Positions 17,699 to 25,210 of a DNA stretch of 64,000 nucleotides are shown piece after piece (within the stretch, counting starts at the first letter, position 1; each line of letters begins with the position of its first letter). A model generated the notes under the pieces. That model worked only from the letters and a program-made list of their open reading frames with translations, had not been told where the DNA came from and did not search any database. A program made the translations under genes and the position numbers. Source of the stretch: Syntrophaceae bacterium UBA6087 (GTDB taxonomy: Bacteria > Desulfobacterota > Desulfomonilia > UBA1062); the NCBI GenBank assembly GCA_002448235.1, contig DIXF01000015.1, positions 1 to 64,000 of the forward strand, in the 5' to 3' direction.

Positions 17699-17739
17699 TT
17701 GACATAACGTACTATTCAGGATAGTACTAATTAGTACTA
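17699..17739 (+). promoter_or_regulatory. Promoter with overlapping palindromic operators, likely MarR binding sites
   Basis: TTGACA (17699-17704) is a consensus -35 box, with a weaker -10 TAGTAC 17 bases on (17722-17727). A perfect 18-bp palindrome, TAGTACTAATTAGTACTA, occupies 17722-17739, and an overlapping inverted repeat TACTAT-5-ATAGTA lies at 17710-17726. Both share the TAGTA half-site and cover the -10 region, as expected for repression by the MarR-family protein encoded 39 bases downstream. The binding protein is inferred from adjacency. Confidence 0.65.
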
Positions 17740-17777
17740 ATGATAGGTACCGGGAGTTCACTGAAAAGGAGGCTATC

Positions 17778-18254
17778 ATGAGACGTTACGGGGCCTTTCT
17801 CATCGCACAGATGCACCAGGTCTCCGGACGCATCTTTTCCCGGATGCTCAAAAATCACGATATCGAGACCATCAGCCCGGCCCAGGGGAGGATCCTGTTT
17901 GCCCTGTGGAGCAGCGACGACATCCCTATCCATGAGCTTGCAGAAAAGACTTCGTTGAAAAAAACCACCCTCACCACGATGCTGGACGCCCTCCAGGCTT
18001 CCGGACACATAATCCGTGTCCCGTCCGGTGCAGACCGAAGGAAGATCCACATCCGCCTCACCGATAAAGACAAACAGCTCAGGGAAACCTACAGCCAGGT
18101 GTCTGCGGCGATGGCATCGCTCTGCTACGAAGGCTTTTCTGAAGAAGAGATCGAGCTCTTCGAGGGTTCCCTGAAGAAGATCCTTGCAAACCTGAAACGC
18201 TTCGAATCCGGGAAAGACGCCCCCGCCCGGTCTCGAAGGGGGAAAACACAATGA
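17778..18254 (+). CDS. MarR family transcriptional regulator
   Basis: This 158-residue protein has an AAAAGGAGG 6 bases before the ATG. It has the MarR winged-helix layout: an N-terminal dimerisation helix, then ISPAQGRILFALW, a helix-turn-helix region IPIHELAEKTSLKKTTLTTM, and the wing GHIIRVPSGADRRKIHIRLT with the conserved D-R-R of the family. MarR proteins are ligand-responsive dimers that bind palindromes of about 18 bp, and one lies at 17722-17739 over its own promoter. The stop overlaps the start of the metallo-hydrolase gene (ATGA), so the two are probably translated together and the hydrolase is the likely target. Confidence 0.93.
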   Translation: MRRYGAFLIAQMHQVSGRIFSRMLKNHDIETISPAQGRILFALWSSDDIPIHELAEKTSLKKTTLTTMLDALQASGHIIRVPSGADRRKIHIRLTDKDKQLRETYSQVSAAMASLCYEGFSEEEIELFEGSLKKILANLKRFESGKDAPARSRRGKTQ

Positions 18255-19072
18255 TCAAGATTCGTACGTACGGAGAAGTGACCGCCTTCTGCATGGGGCG
18301 CAGCATCGGCCCCCTGGTGCCGTATCGCGTGTACGCCTTTCTCATGGGAAATACCCTCATCGATACCGGAACCGCGTATGCACGCGATGAGTTCATGGCC
18401 GCGCTCAGAACGAAGCGGGTCTCCACCGTTATCAACACGCACCAGCACGAAGATCATATCGGAAACAACACGGTTGTCCACGATGCCTTCGGGGCAGCCG
18501 TCTACGCCCATGAAGACTGCCTCCCGTATATGGCGGACCCGGCGGCATTAAAGCTCAAGGCCTATCAGCGATTCGTGTGGGGCCTGCCCGAAAGGTGTTC
18601 GGGCTCCCCTCTGGGAAAGAGTATCTCCTGTGATGGAACCACGCTTCAGGTTATCCCGAGCCCGGGCCATTCAGTGGGCCACGTCTGCTTGTACGAAGAA
18701 AAGACAGGCGGGCTGTTCACCGGGGATATCTTCTGCGGCAGGGCTGTTCGGTACCTGAGACGCGATGAGGATTTCGAGGAGATCCTCTCCTCCCTGAAAA
18801 ACCTTGCCCGCCTTGATATCTCAACAATCTTCTGCAGCCTGAAAGGCATCGTAAATGACGGTAGCGCAGCGATCGCCGCAAAGATCGCCTGCATGGAGGA
18901 CCTCAAAAGGCAGGTCCGGGAACTGGCAGACACGGGCTTGTCCCCGCGGGAGATACGGATCCGCATCCTCGGGTATGAAGACGCCATGCATTACCTGACA
19001 GCCGCCCATTTCTCCAAGCAGCATGTTATCGACTCCATTCTTGCCGGGAGAGCAGAAACGCCCTGTTTGTAA
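18251..19072 (+). CDS. MBL-fold metallo-hydrolase
   Basis: This 273-residue protein has the metallo-beta-lactamase signature INTHQHEDHIGNN (HxHxDH, about residue 65), then GHSVGH (metal His, about 140) and LFTGDIFC (bridging Asp, about 160). The C-terminal His that many members provide as the final metal ligand is not obvious: the expected region reads IFCSLKGIVND. The fold covers thioesterase-, glyoxalase- and lactonase-type hydrolases; the substrate is unknown. It overlaps the MarR gene by 4 bases and converges with the FAD reductase gene at 19193. Confidence 0.85.
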   Translation: MIKIRTYGEVTAFCMGRSIGPLVPYRVYAFLMGNTLIDTGTAYARDEFMAALRTKRVSTVINTHQHEDHIGNNTVVHDAFGAAVYAHEDCLPYMADPAALKLKAYQRFVWGLPERCSGSPLGKSISCDGTTLQVIPSPGHSVGHVCLYEEKTGGLFTGDIFCGRAVRYLRRDEDFEEILSSLKNLARLDISTIFCSLKGIVNDGSAAIAAKIACMEDLKRQVRELADTGLSPREIRIRILGYEDAMHYLTAAHFSKQHVIDSILAGRAETPCL

Positions 19073-19192
19073 GAGAATTGCCCGAGACATTGCATCTGCC
19101 TGCCTGGAACTTATTATTCACATAACTCCATTTTCATCTCGGAATGTGACTCGAGGCCTGCCGGTGGAAGCGCTGGAATTTTTAAAACGCCG

Positions 19193-20173
19193 TCACGCCC
19201 TTCCGGGCAGGAGAATGTCCCGCAGGCTGAACCTTCGGACAGAACCCAGTAAATAGCGCTTCCCGTCGGCGATCGCCCTTGCCGCGAGTATGCCGCTGCG
19301 TACGGCCGGCCCGATGCCCTCGCCCATATCAACGGTTGCGAGGCCTGCTGCGTCCCCGACGAGATACGCGGTATTCAGATCGGCCGGCCCGGTATCCTGC
19401 CTGGTATAATATGCGTATCCTCTCGGGGCAGAGCATTCCCTGGAGTCGATCGAGAGATTTTCGAGCTTCTCGGTGAGAGAATCCCAATGGCTCCTGATGC
19501 TCATATGTTTCTTTTTCATGCCGGAATAGCTCCCTCCCACCCCTGCGTTGACGCATCCGCCTTCCTTGGGCACGCACCAGGCATATCCGGGAAGGCCGTG
19601 CTCGAAAAACCACAGACGGCTCAGATTGTCTTTCGTGCTGCACGGTATTTCTTTTTCCATGGCCAGGACGAGCGATTCCGGTGCCCGGGGCCTTATATCC
19701 TTAAAAAGGGCCGTATAGACGGGGCAGAAGGTCCCCCCTGCGCCGACGAGGTATTTGCAGGAAAAGGCGTCGTCGATAATATAGCTGCCGTCTCGTTTAT
19801 GAATTTTTCGGGCCTGGTGGGTGAATACGGTGACGCCGGTTCGCCCGAGAAGCCATGAGTCGAATTCGTCTCTCCGGATGGAATACTGTCTGGTGGGAAG
19901 GGTGAATCGCCTTCCGAATACGTTGATCTGAAGCCTCTTCATCGTGAGCATGCCGTAGGGGTAATCCTGGGGCTGTATGGCGAGATCTCTTAACACTGCA
20001 GGCGTGATCCAGCCCGCGCACAGCTTCGACCTCGGGAAAGCTTCCTTGTCGAGGATAACGGCCTGCCTGCCTCTGGATTTGAGCTCCAACGCACAACTGG
20101 CCCCGGCCGGGCCTCCGCCTATGATGATGGTTTCTGACTTAATCACTAAAGCCGCCCTCAGGCCAGCCGGCAT
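19193..20173 (-). CDS. FAD-dependent oxidoreductase of the geranylgeranyl-reductase family
   Basis: The protein has the N-terminal dinucleotide motif ETIIIGGGPAGASCALELKS, the family motif FPRSKLCAGWITPAVLRDL, and a C-terminal YLVGDAAGLATVDMGEGIGPA that contacts FAD. Geranylgeranyl-reductase-type flavoproteins reduce isolated C=C bonds in lipids. At 326 residues it is a short member. The ATG at 20173 overlaps the end of the cfa-like gene by 16 bases and has no clear ribosome binding site. A GTG at 20146 with GAGGG upstream is an equally good start, giving 317 residues. The overlap with a lipid methyltransferase gene suggests that both act on the same membrane lipid (see findings). Confidence 0.85.
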   Translation of the reverse strand: MPAGLRAALVIKSETIIIGGGPAGASCALELKSRGRQAVILDKEAFPRSKLCAGWITPAVLRDLAIQPQDYPYGMLTMKRLQINVFGRRFTLPTRQYSIRRDEFDSWLLGRTGVTVFTHQARKIHKRDGSYIIDDAFSCKYLVGAGGTFCPVYTALFKDIRPRAPESLVLAMEKEIPCSTKDNLSRLWFFEHGLPGYAWCVPKEGGCVNAGVGGSYSGMKKKHMSIRSHWDSLTEKLENLSIDSRECSAPRGYAYYTRQDTGPADLNTAYLVGDAAGLATVDMGEGIGPAVRSGILAARAIADGKRYLLGSVRRFSLRDILLPGRA

Positions 20174-21279
20174 TCAGGCTGCGGCATACCCGGCTTGGTC
20201 ATCACCACCTGCCACAGCTGTATGTTGCGGGAACGGAATGCCCCGGCAGAGCTGAGGAGGTAAAACCGCCACATCCGGCGGAAATTTTCTCCATACCTGC
20301 TTTTCAGATTTACCCAGCTTTTTTCGAATCTTTCATGCCATGCCATCAGTGTCCTGTCATAGTCCGGCCCGAAATTGTGCCAGTCTTCCATGACGAACAA
20401 TCCTTCCATCGCCTTTCCGATCTGAGCGATGGAAGGGATCTGGCCGTTGGGAAAGATATATTTGGCATACCACGGGTTGGTAATCTTCATGCTCTCATTC
20501 GTACCGATGGTATGGAAAAACCCGATGCCGTCGGGTTTCAACGTCCGGTCGACCAGTTCCATGTAGGTCCGGTAGTTTTTATACCCCACATGCTCCATGA
20601 TCCCGATGGAGATCACCCTGTCATACGCCCCCTTGACGTCCCGGTAGTCCTGCAGTCTGATATCGACCGGAAGGCCACGGCAGAGCTCTCTTCCCAGCCG
20701 AACCTGCTCTTTCGAAACCGTGACGCCCGTGACGGATGCCCCATAGCGCTCCGCTGCATGCCTGGCAAAGGCGCCCCAGCCGCAACCGAGGTCCAGAACC
20801 TTCATCCCGGGCTCTATCCCGACCTTGCGGCACACCAGATCCATCTTTGCAGCCTGGGCGTCATCAAGGTTATCCGCATTCCTCCAGTAGCCGCAGGTAT
20901 ACACCATCTTGGAATCGAGCATGGATCGATAGAGATCGTTGCCGATATCATAGTGTCTTTTTCCCACCTCATATGCCCTGCCGGCGCTCTGAAGATTAAA
21001 GACCCATGCCTTGATCCTTTCCCAGACGAATCTGAAGTCCCCTTTCGCGGTATTCTCCATGCCGGAACGCAGGGTGCGGTCAAAGAACTGATCGAGACAG
21101 GGGCAGTCCCACCATCCGTCCATGTATGACTCACCCAGGCCGAGAACCCCGTCACGAAGGACGCGTTCATAGAACTCTTCGCGATGTACGGTTATGTCCC
21201 ACGGGTTGTCGCCGTTGACGCGTATGCCCGAAGACGACAGCAGGTCTTGGATGAGGCGGTCTGCTCCCTGCTTCGGCAT
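20158..21279 (-). CDS. cfa: Cyclopropane-fatty-acyl-phospholipid synthase family SAM methyltransferase
   Basis: The 373-residue length is close to that of E. coli Cfa (382). Diagnostic motifs are HYDIGNDLYRSMLDSKMVYTC at about 110-130, the SAM-binding motif VLDLGCGWGAFARHAAE at about 160, SIGIMEHVGYKNY, and the C-terminal SAGAFRSRNIQLWQVV. A Ser occupies the position of E. coli Cys354. The family adds a methylene or methyl group from SAM to the double bond of unsaturated phospholipid acyl chains at the membrane. The start has AAGGGGG about 4 bases upstream. The next gene, an FAD reductase, overlaps its end, so the product might be a methyl-branched rather than a cyclopropane lipid (inference). 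Confidence 0.9.
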   Translation of the reverse strand: MPKQGADRLIQDLLSSSGIRVNGDNPWDITVHREEFYERVLRDGVLGLGESYMDGWWDCPCLDQFFDRTLRSGMENTAKGDFRFVWERIKAWVFNLQSAGRAYEVGKRHYDIGNDLYRSMLDSKMVYTCGYWRNADNLDDAQAAKMDLVCRKVGIEPGMKVLDLGCGWGAFARHAAERYGASVTGVTVSKEQVRLGRELCRGLPVDIRLQDYRDVKGAYDRVISIGIMEHVGYKNYRTYMELVDRTLKPDGIGFFHTIGTNESMKITNPWYAKYIFPNGQIPSIAQIGKAMEGLFVMEDWHNFGPDYDRTLMAWHERFEKSWVNLKSRYGENFRRMWRFYLLSSAGAFRSRNIQLWQVVMTKPGMPQPECRLA

Positions 21280-21503
21280 GATCCCCCCTTACTTGTCTAT
21301 AGGCTTGCTTAAGTTCATGATAGGGAAGGCAGGCTGTTTCTCAAGGCGGGCAAAAAAAAGAGAATACATAATTCACCCGTTATATCTTGATACTATGCAC
21401 CCATAAGCGATCTTGACATTATAATAAATAGATTTGGTTGGATATATTACTATGTGACCGGGCTTTATGCACCGGTTCTGCAGGGAACGTCTTTGGCTTC
21501 GCC

Positions 21504-22586
21504 TTATAGATAGGCGGCCCTGAAACGGATTACCAGTCGATGGCCCAATGCCTCATCGGTCGACATATACTCAATCTGCTCGCTGACATCAAACGGCCAG
21601 GTTATCCTTACCATATTCGCATCGACAGCCTGAATCCCCGCATACGCTCCGTCCGCCGGAGGTTCGGTATCCGATGAGCCGCCGGGGATCAATGCATCAT
21701 ACCTTACTTCATATCCCTGGAGATAGGTGTGCTCCTGGACAAACTCGCACTCCCAGGTCCACTGGGAAGCGCTGCCTGACGCCAGGACCTTGCTGAATGC
21801 ACTGGCGGCGTCAAAGGTTGCCGAATCGCCTTCAGGGCTTATAACGGCGGGTATTCCTGTCCGGACAAAGGTTGCATGCCGGTCGATCACCGCGAGAAGG
21901 CCGGTCGATCTCCGGGTGACGGTCAGATTGTAATAGTAGCACGAGTCCACGTTCCCCCCGATCACATTGCCGTCGCCTACAAGGCAATCGCCTGAGGTAA
22001 AAAGAGCGGGGTCGGTAGTATCGGTGGGGATACTGGAGTCCAGTGTCTGGGTATCTGTTGTATTGATAGAGACGACATAGGTACTGAAATGCATTGTGTC
22101 CACGATCGCCAGGTTCGCGTCTTCATCCCTTCCGCTTACATTCAGTTTCTCCCACCTGCCTGTCCGTTCATTGTAATAGAGGACGCTTACTCTGGTTTCA
22201 TGGACTGCCTTGCCGTCTACGATCCCGTCGTTGTTCACGTCCGTATAGGGAAGATAGAGCTTTACGGGCTGCTTGAAGACGGCTCCGTCCGGGCTGAAGC
22301 TGATGCACCGGCCTGCCGCCCTATACCCGTTCGGAAGGGCACGCGGAAGCTCGGTCGATGCAAGGCTGATGTTCTGACTGCTCTCCAGGGCATTGCGGGG
22401 AATGTATACCTGAGCTCCCGACAACCCGCTCCCTTGTTCGGACGTTGCGACAATCCCGCCTTCCGGACCTATGGCAACCGCGGATATTCCGTCCGCGCCA
22501 TCGCTCGAACCCGACTGTTTGCATGCAGCCTGAGACGTAAGGATGAGGCAGAGACAGATGAGAAAAATACGGTATCCGGATCTCAT
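21504..22586 (-). CDS. Secreted, probable lipoprotein with a ZU5-like domain
   Basis: The start is ambiguous: a GTG at 22601 abuts a GGAG, whereas the ATG at 22586 gives a good signal sequence, IFLICLCLILTSQAACKQSG, with a Cys that may be lipidated (the lipobox is not canonical). An N-terminal ZU5-like domain follows (VAIGPEGGIVATSEQGSGLS, VYIPRNALESSQNISL, CISFSPDGAVFKQPVKLYLP), a pattern common in bacterial secreted proteins. The central region has GRWEKLNVSGRDED. The C-terminal half is not recognised. It appears monocistronic, and its function is unknown. Confidence 0.75.
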   Translation of the reverse strand: MRSGYRIFLICLCLILTSQAACKQSGSSDGADGISAVAIGPEGGIVATSEQGSGLSGAQVYIPRNALESSQNISLASTELPRALPNGYRAAGRCISFSPDGAVFKQPVKLYLPYTDVNNDGIVDGKAVHETRVSVLYYNERTGRWEKLNVSGRDEDANLAIVDTMHFSTYVVSINTTDTQTLDSSIPTDTTDPALFTSGDCLVGDGNVIGGNVDSCYYYNLTVTRRSTGLLAVIDRHATFVRTGIPAVISPEGDSATFDAASAFSKVLASGSASQWTWECEFVQEHTYLQGYEVRYDALIPGGSSDTEPPADGAYAGIQAVDANMVRITWPFDVSEQIEYMSTDEALGHRLVIRFRAAYL

Positions 22587-22767
22587 GAACGATTGTTTCA
22601 CCTCCGTGTGCCTATCGTCCGTGCATCGAGGGGTTTTTGTGCGTTTATACCCTTATCGTCATAAGCACATTATATATGAAATCCTTGAATATTGGTGATC
22701 TCTTCCGGCTATGAGCGTGGGAGATCCGGGAGGAGTGAAGGGAAAGGTTGTAACCGGGGGAGAAAGA

Positions 22768-22788
22768 AGGGGCAGGATCACTGCCCCT
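22768..22788 (-). terminator. Terminator of the sigma/anti-sigma/Spy-like operon
   Basis: A perfect 7-bp stem (AGGGGCA / TGCCCCT) with a 7-base loop lies 20 bases beyond the stop of the Spy-like gene. On the minus strand it is followed by the pyrimidine-rich tail TCTTTCTCCCCC. Confidence 0.6.
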
Positions 22789-22807
22789 CGGCAAAAGGGG
22801 TAGCGTG

Positions 22808-23269
22808 CTATTCAATAGGCGGGAGGGCGTCGCGGGCGCCCCTGTCTCTTCCTTTCCTGTCGTGATACTCCCGTGCGCTCGTCATAAGCTTCTGATAGCG
22901 CTCATACCCCAGGATCTTCCGCACTTCGAGGAGATACCGGAAGCGCTCCATCGAAAGCTTTCCCCTGCTCCGGTCCACTTTCTTGAACTGCTCGATTGCC
23001 GCGCGGTCCTTGGTATCTTTCTTATCGAGCATGGTATCCAGCTCGAACCGCTCCTTTTCGAGTTCATTCTTCGTTTCCATCAGCGCTCTGCGGCTCTGGA
23101 CGTAAAGGGTATCGAGGGCATCCTTTTCCGCCTGGCTCAAACCAAGATTGTCGGAGATTTTGGGCAGGTGCCACCACCTCCCCGGAGGGGTATCGCTTCG
23201 GGCAGAGGCCGCAACCGGACAGAGAAGCAGCGCAATGACAACGGCATACAACCAGGCTTTATTTTTCAT
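22808..23269 (-). CDS. Spy/CpxP-like periplasmic protein
   Basis: This 153-residue protein has a signal peptide (AVVIALLLCPVAASA) and a mostly helical, charged mature part. NLGLSQAEKDALDTLY matches the LTxxQ-type motif of the Spy/CpxP/CnrR-like family, and long amphipathic helices follow (RRALMETKNELEKERFELDT). Family members are periplasmic chaperones or metal/stress sensors that often control extracytoplasmic stress responses. It is the last gene of the operon with the ECF sigma factor and anti-sigma factor, 34 bases after the latter, with AGGAGG 9 bases before its ATG. It may sense envelope stress or be the output of the system. Confidence 0.8.
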   Translation of the reverse strand: MKNKAWLYAVVIALLLCPVAASARSDTPPGRWWHLPKISDNLGLSQAEKDALDTLYVQSRRALMETKNELEKERFELDTMLDKKDTKDRAAIEQFKKVDRSRGKLSMERFRYLLEVRKILGYERYQKLMTSAREYHDRKGRDRGARDALPPIE

Positions 23270-23303
23270 GATCTCTTGCCTCCTTTTTTCTTTTCGCTGT
23301 ACA

Positions 23304-23819
23304 TCATACCTTTATCTCGTCGACGGGCACGATGAAATCCAGGGTGTCGTCGAGACCGCTTGTCGCCTCTTCCGGTGATATCTTCCGGTAATCCTCGAGC
23401 AGAGGATCTTCTTCCAGGGAACTGACCCCGGCCATGAGCCTTTCGTCTTCCTCCATCTCCTGCGCGATGCTCATCTGATCCGGTCCCCTGAAACGCCCGT
23501 TGTCGAGCGTCAGCGAGAAGGTGATCAGAAGAAGGGCGCATGCGGCCGCAGCCCCGAAGGCAAGCTGCCATCCGAACGTCCGTGCGGGGCGCCTGTCCGT
23601 TTCCATGGCGGGCAGAACCACCTTGCGGGACGGCTCGGGCGCATACCTTTTTGCAAGCGTTCCGACAAGACCGAGCTGCTCTACTATGAGCTGTCTTTCT
23701 CTCCGGCATACCGTGCATGCCTGGAGATGTTCCCTGCTGTTCCTGTCCAGGTCCTGCTCGGCGATGACAGAGAGGTTCAGCTCTTCCGTGCCCAAGTGGC
23801 CTCTGTCATTCGTACTCAT
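23304..23819 (-). CDS. Zinc-finger transmembrane anti-sigma factor
   Basis: This 171-residue protein has an N-terminal anti-sigma zinc-binding motif, HLQACTVCRRERQL (HxxxCxxC, about residues 31-38), and a single membrane segment, LAFGAAAACALLLITFSL (about 90-107). Its periplasmic tail is acidic. This is the architecture of ZAS-type anti-sigma factors that hold an ECF sigma factor at the membrane. Its start overlaps the end of the sigma gene by 14 bases, with GGGGG upstream of the ATG, which confirms the pairing. Confidence 0.88.
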   Translation of the reverse strand: MSTNDRGHLGTEELNLSVIAEQDLDRNSREHLQACTVCRRERQLIVEQLGLVGTLAKRYAPEPSRKVVLPAMETDRRPARTFGWQLAFGAAAACALLLITFSLTLDNGRFRGPDQMSIAQEMEEDERLMAGVSSLEEDPLLEDYRKISPEEATSGLDDTLDFIVPVDEIKV

Positions 23820-24444
23820 AATTTTCCCCCTTGAGGAATCCTTGCACGTCCTGCTCTTTGCGGAATTTATCCACGGCGCGGTACAGGTGGGTCTTGACCG
23901 TGCTCTCGTTCTTCCCCAGCACCTCGGTAATTTCCCGTATGCTTAAATCGTCGAGATACTTCAGCCTGAATACCTCCCGCTCGGAAGCGGACAGCCGGGA
24001 CATGAACCGGTCGAGGCCGTCCCAGAACTCCTTCCTCTCCAGACGATCCTGCCCATGTTCCTGCCCGGAGTCCTTATCCGGCACGTGCTCCTCATTATGC
24101 TCGCGGGAAAACAAGGTGAAGATGGACCGCACCCGTTTCTTCCGGTAGTAGTCGCGCACGCCGTTGAGCGCGATACGGTACAGCCACGACCTGAACATTC
24201 CAGGGTCTTTGAGGGAATGCACGCCCCGGAAGGCATTGATGAATACTTCCTGGGTAATGTCTTCCGCATCCATACGCGATGATGTCCGGTAATAGACCAT
24301 CCTGAATATCTCCCCCTGGAAACGTTCGATGAGCCCTTCAAAGGCGCACCTGTCACCTGCTGCGGCCATACGCACGGCAGCCGTCAGGGAAGAGTGATCG
24401 TCCGTATCAGCCGTTCGATCTGCCTGCTGCAAAGATCCGTTCAT
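23806..24444 (-). CDS. ECF-type RNA polymerase sigma factor
   Basis: The product is 212 residues. The sigma-2 region (CAFEGLIERFQGEIFRMVYY, then DAEDITQEVFINAFRGVHSL) and the sigma-4 region (LSASEREVFRLKYLDDLSIR and EITEVLGKNESTVKTHLYRA) are both complete. It belongs to the RpoE/CarQ-like ECF group that is controlled by a membrane anti-sigma factor, encoded by the overlapping downstream gene. Upstream, a GGGAACGG...CGTCC pair resembles an ECF promoter and might allow self-activation, but its spacing (18 bases between the two blocks) is only a rough match. No strong ribosome binding site is seen. Confidence 0.93.
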   Translation of the reverse strand: MNGSLQQADRTADTDDHSSLTAAVRMAAAGDRCAFEGLIERFQGEIFRMVYYRTSSRMDAEDITQEVFINAFRGVHSLKDPGMFRSWLYRIALNGVRDYYRKKRVRSIFTLFSREHNEEHVPDKDSGQEHGQDRLERKEFWDGLDRFMSRLSASEREVFRLKYLDDLSIREITEVLGKNESTVKTHLYRAVDKFRKEQDVQGFLKGENYEYE

Positions 24445-24622
24445 CTCTTGCCGGCCCTTTTTTTAGGATTTTTTGTTCTTTTATCCGCAGCATCAAGCCC
24501 CGTCAGTGTTTCATCGCATACGGACGATTGCCCTTTTCTCACCACCGTTCCCTGAAACTAACCATTAAGATGCCCGGACATGGGGTTTTGTCTACATGAA
24601 ATGTTGTACGGGATGCTCACGG

Positions 24623-25117
24623 TCATGAATCGTCCCGTCCCGGCACCGGGATCACCAGGGGATGGTGGCCGGTGAGCTCGAGAAACCGCATGACATCATC
24701 CATCGAGATCACCAGCGTGCTCGTGTTCACGAGGGGATGGCATTGCATGGCGCTGCAATCCTTGAGGTCGCGGTCCACGATCACCTCGACGCAGCACTCC
24801 CGGTCGTTGACGACGCCCAGAAGGGTGACGGAACCCGGGCTCACCCCCAGATACTTCTCCATCCTCCCGGCAGAGGCGAAGCTTAAGGACTTTGCACTGA
24901 TGGTTTCCTCGAGCGCCCTGATATCCACGGCCTTGCCGGCTCCCACCGTTACCAGGATGTGCCTTCGCCCCTTCCTGTCCCGGAGAAAAAGGTTCTTGGT
25001 CTTGGCGGATCCGCCCGGTATATCGAGCCGGTCCGCCTCTTCACAGGTATAGACCGGCTCGTGATCATACCTCGTATAGGGTATTGCATGGAGATTCAGA
25101 AATTCATAGATGTCCAT
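24623..25117 (-). CDS. Ala-tRNA(Pro) deacylase (ProX/PrdX, YbaK-like)
   Basis: This 164-residue protein is a stand-alone trans-editing enzyme that hydrolyses alanine mischarged onto tRNA(Pro). Recognised features are the N-terminal MDIYEFLNLHAIPYTRYDHE, the conserved GGSAKTKNLFLRDRKGRRHI with its Lys, the core TLLGVVNDRECCVEVIVDRD, and NTSTLVISMDDVMRFL. This combination fits the ProXp-ala branch better than YbaK/EbsC. CAGGAG lies 6 bases before the ATG. It appears monocistronic, or last in the run below the DUF3999 gene. Confidence 0.88.
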   Translation of the reverse strand: MDIYEFLNLHAIPYTRYDHEPVYTCEEADRLDIPGGSAKTKNLFLRDRKGRRHILVTVGAGKAVDIRALEETISAKSLSFASAGRMEKYLGVSPGSVTLLGVVNDRECCVEVIVDRDLKDCSAMQCHPLVNTSTLVISMDDVMRFLELTGHHPLVIPVPGRDDS

Positions 25118-25210
25118 CCGCGCTCCTGTGAGGCTGCCGGAAATGCCGGGGCCTGCCTGCCGAATCCCGTGGCCTCATCTGAGATCATGCTTGTCCGTCT
25201 TCACCGGATC

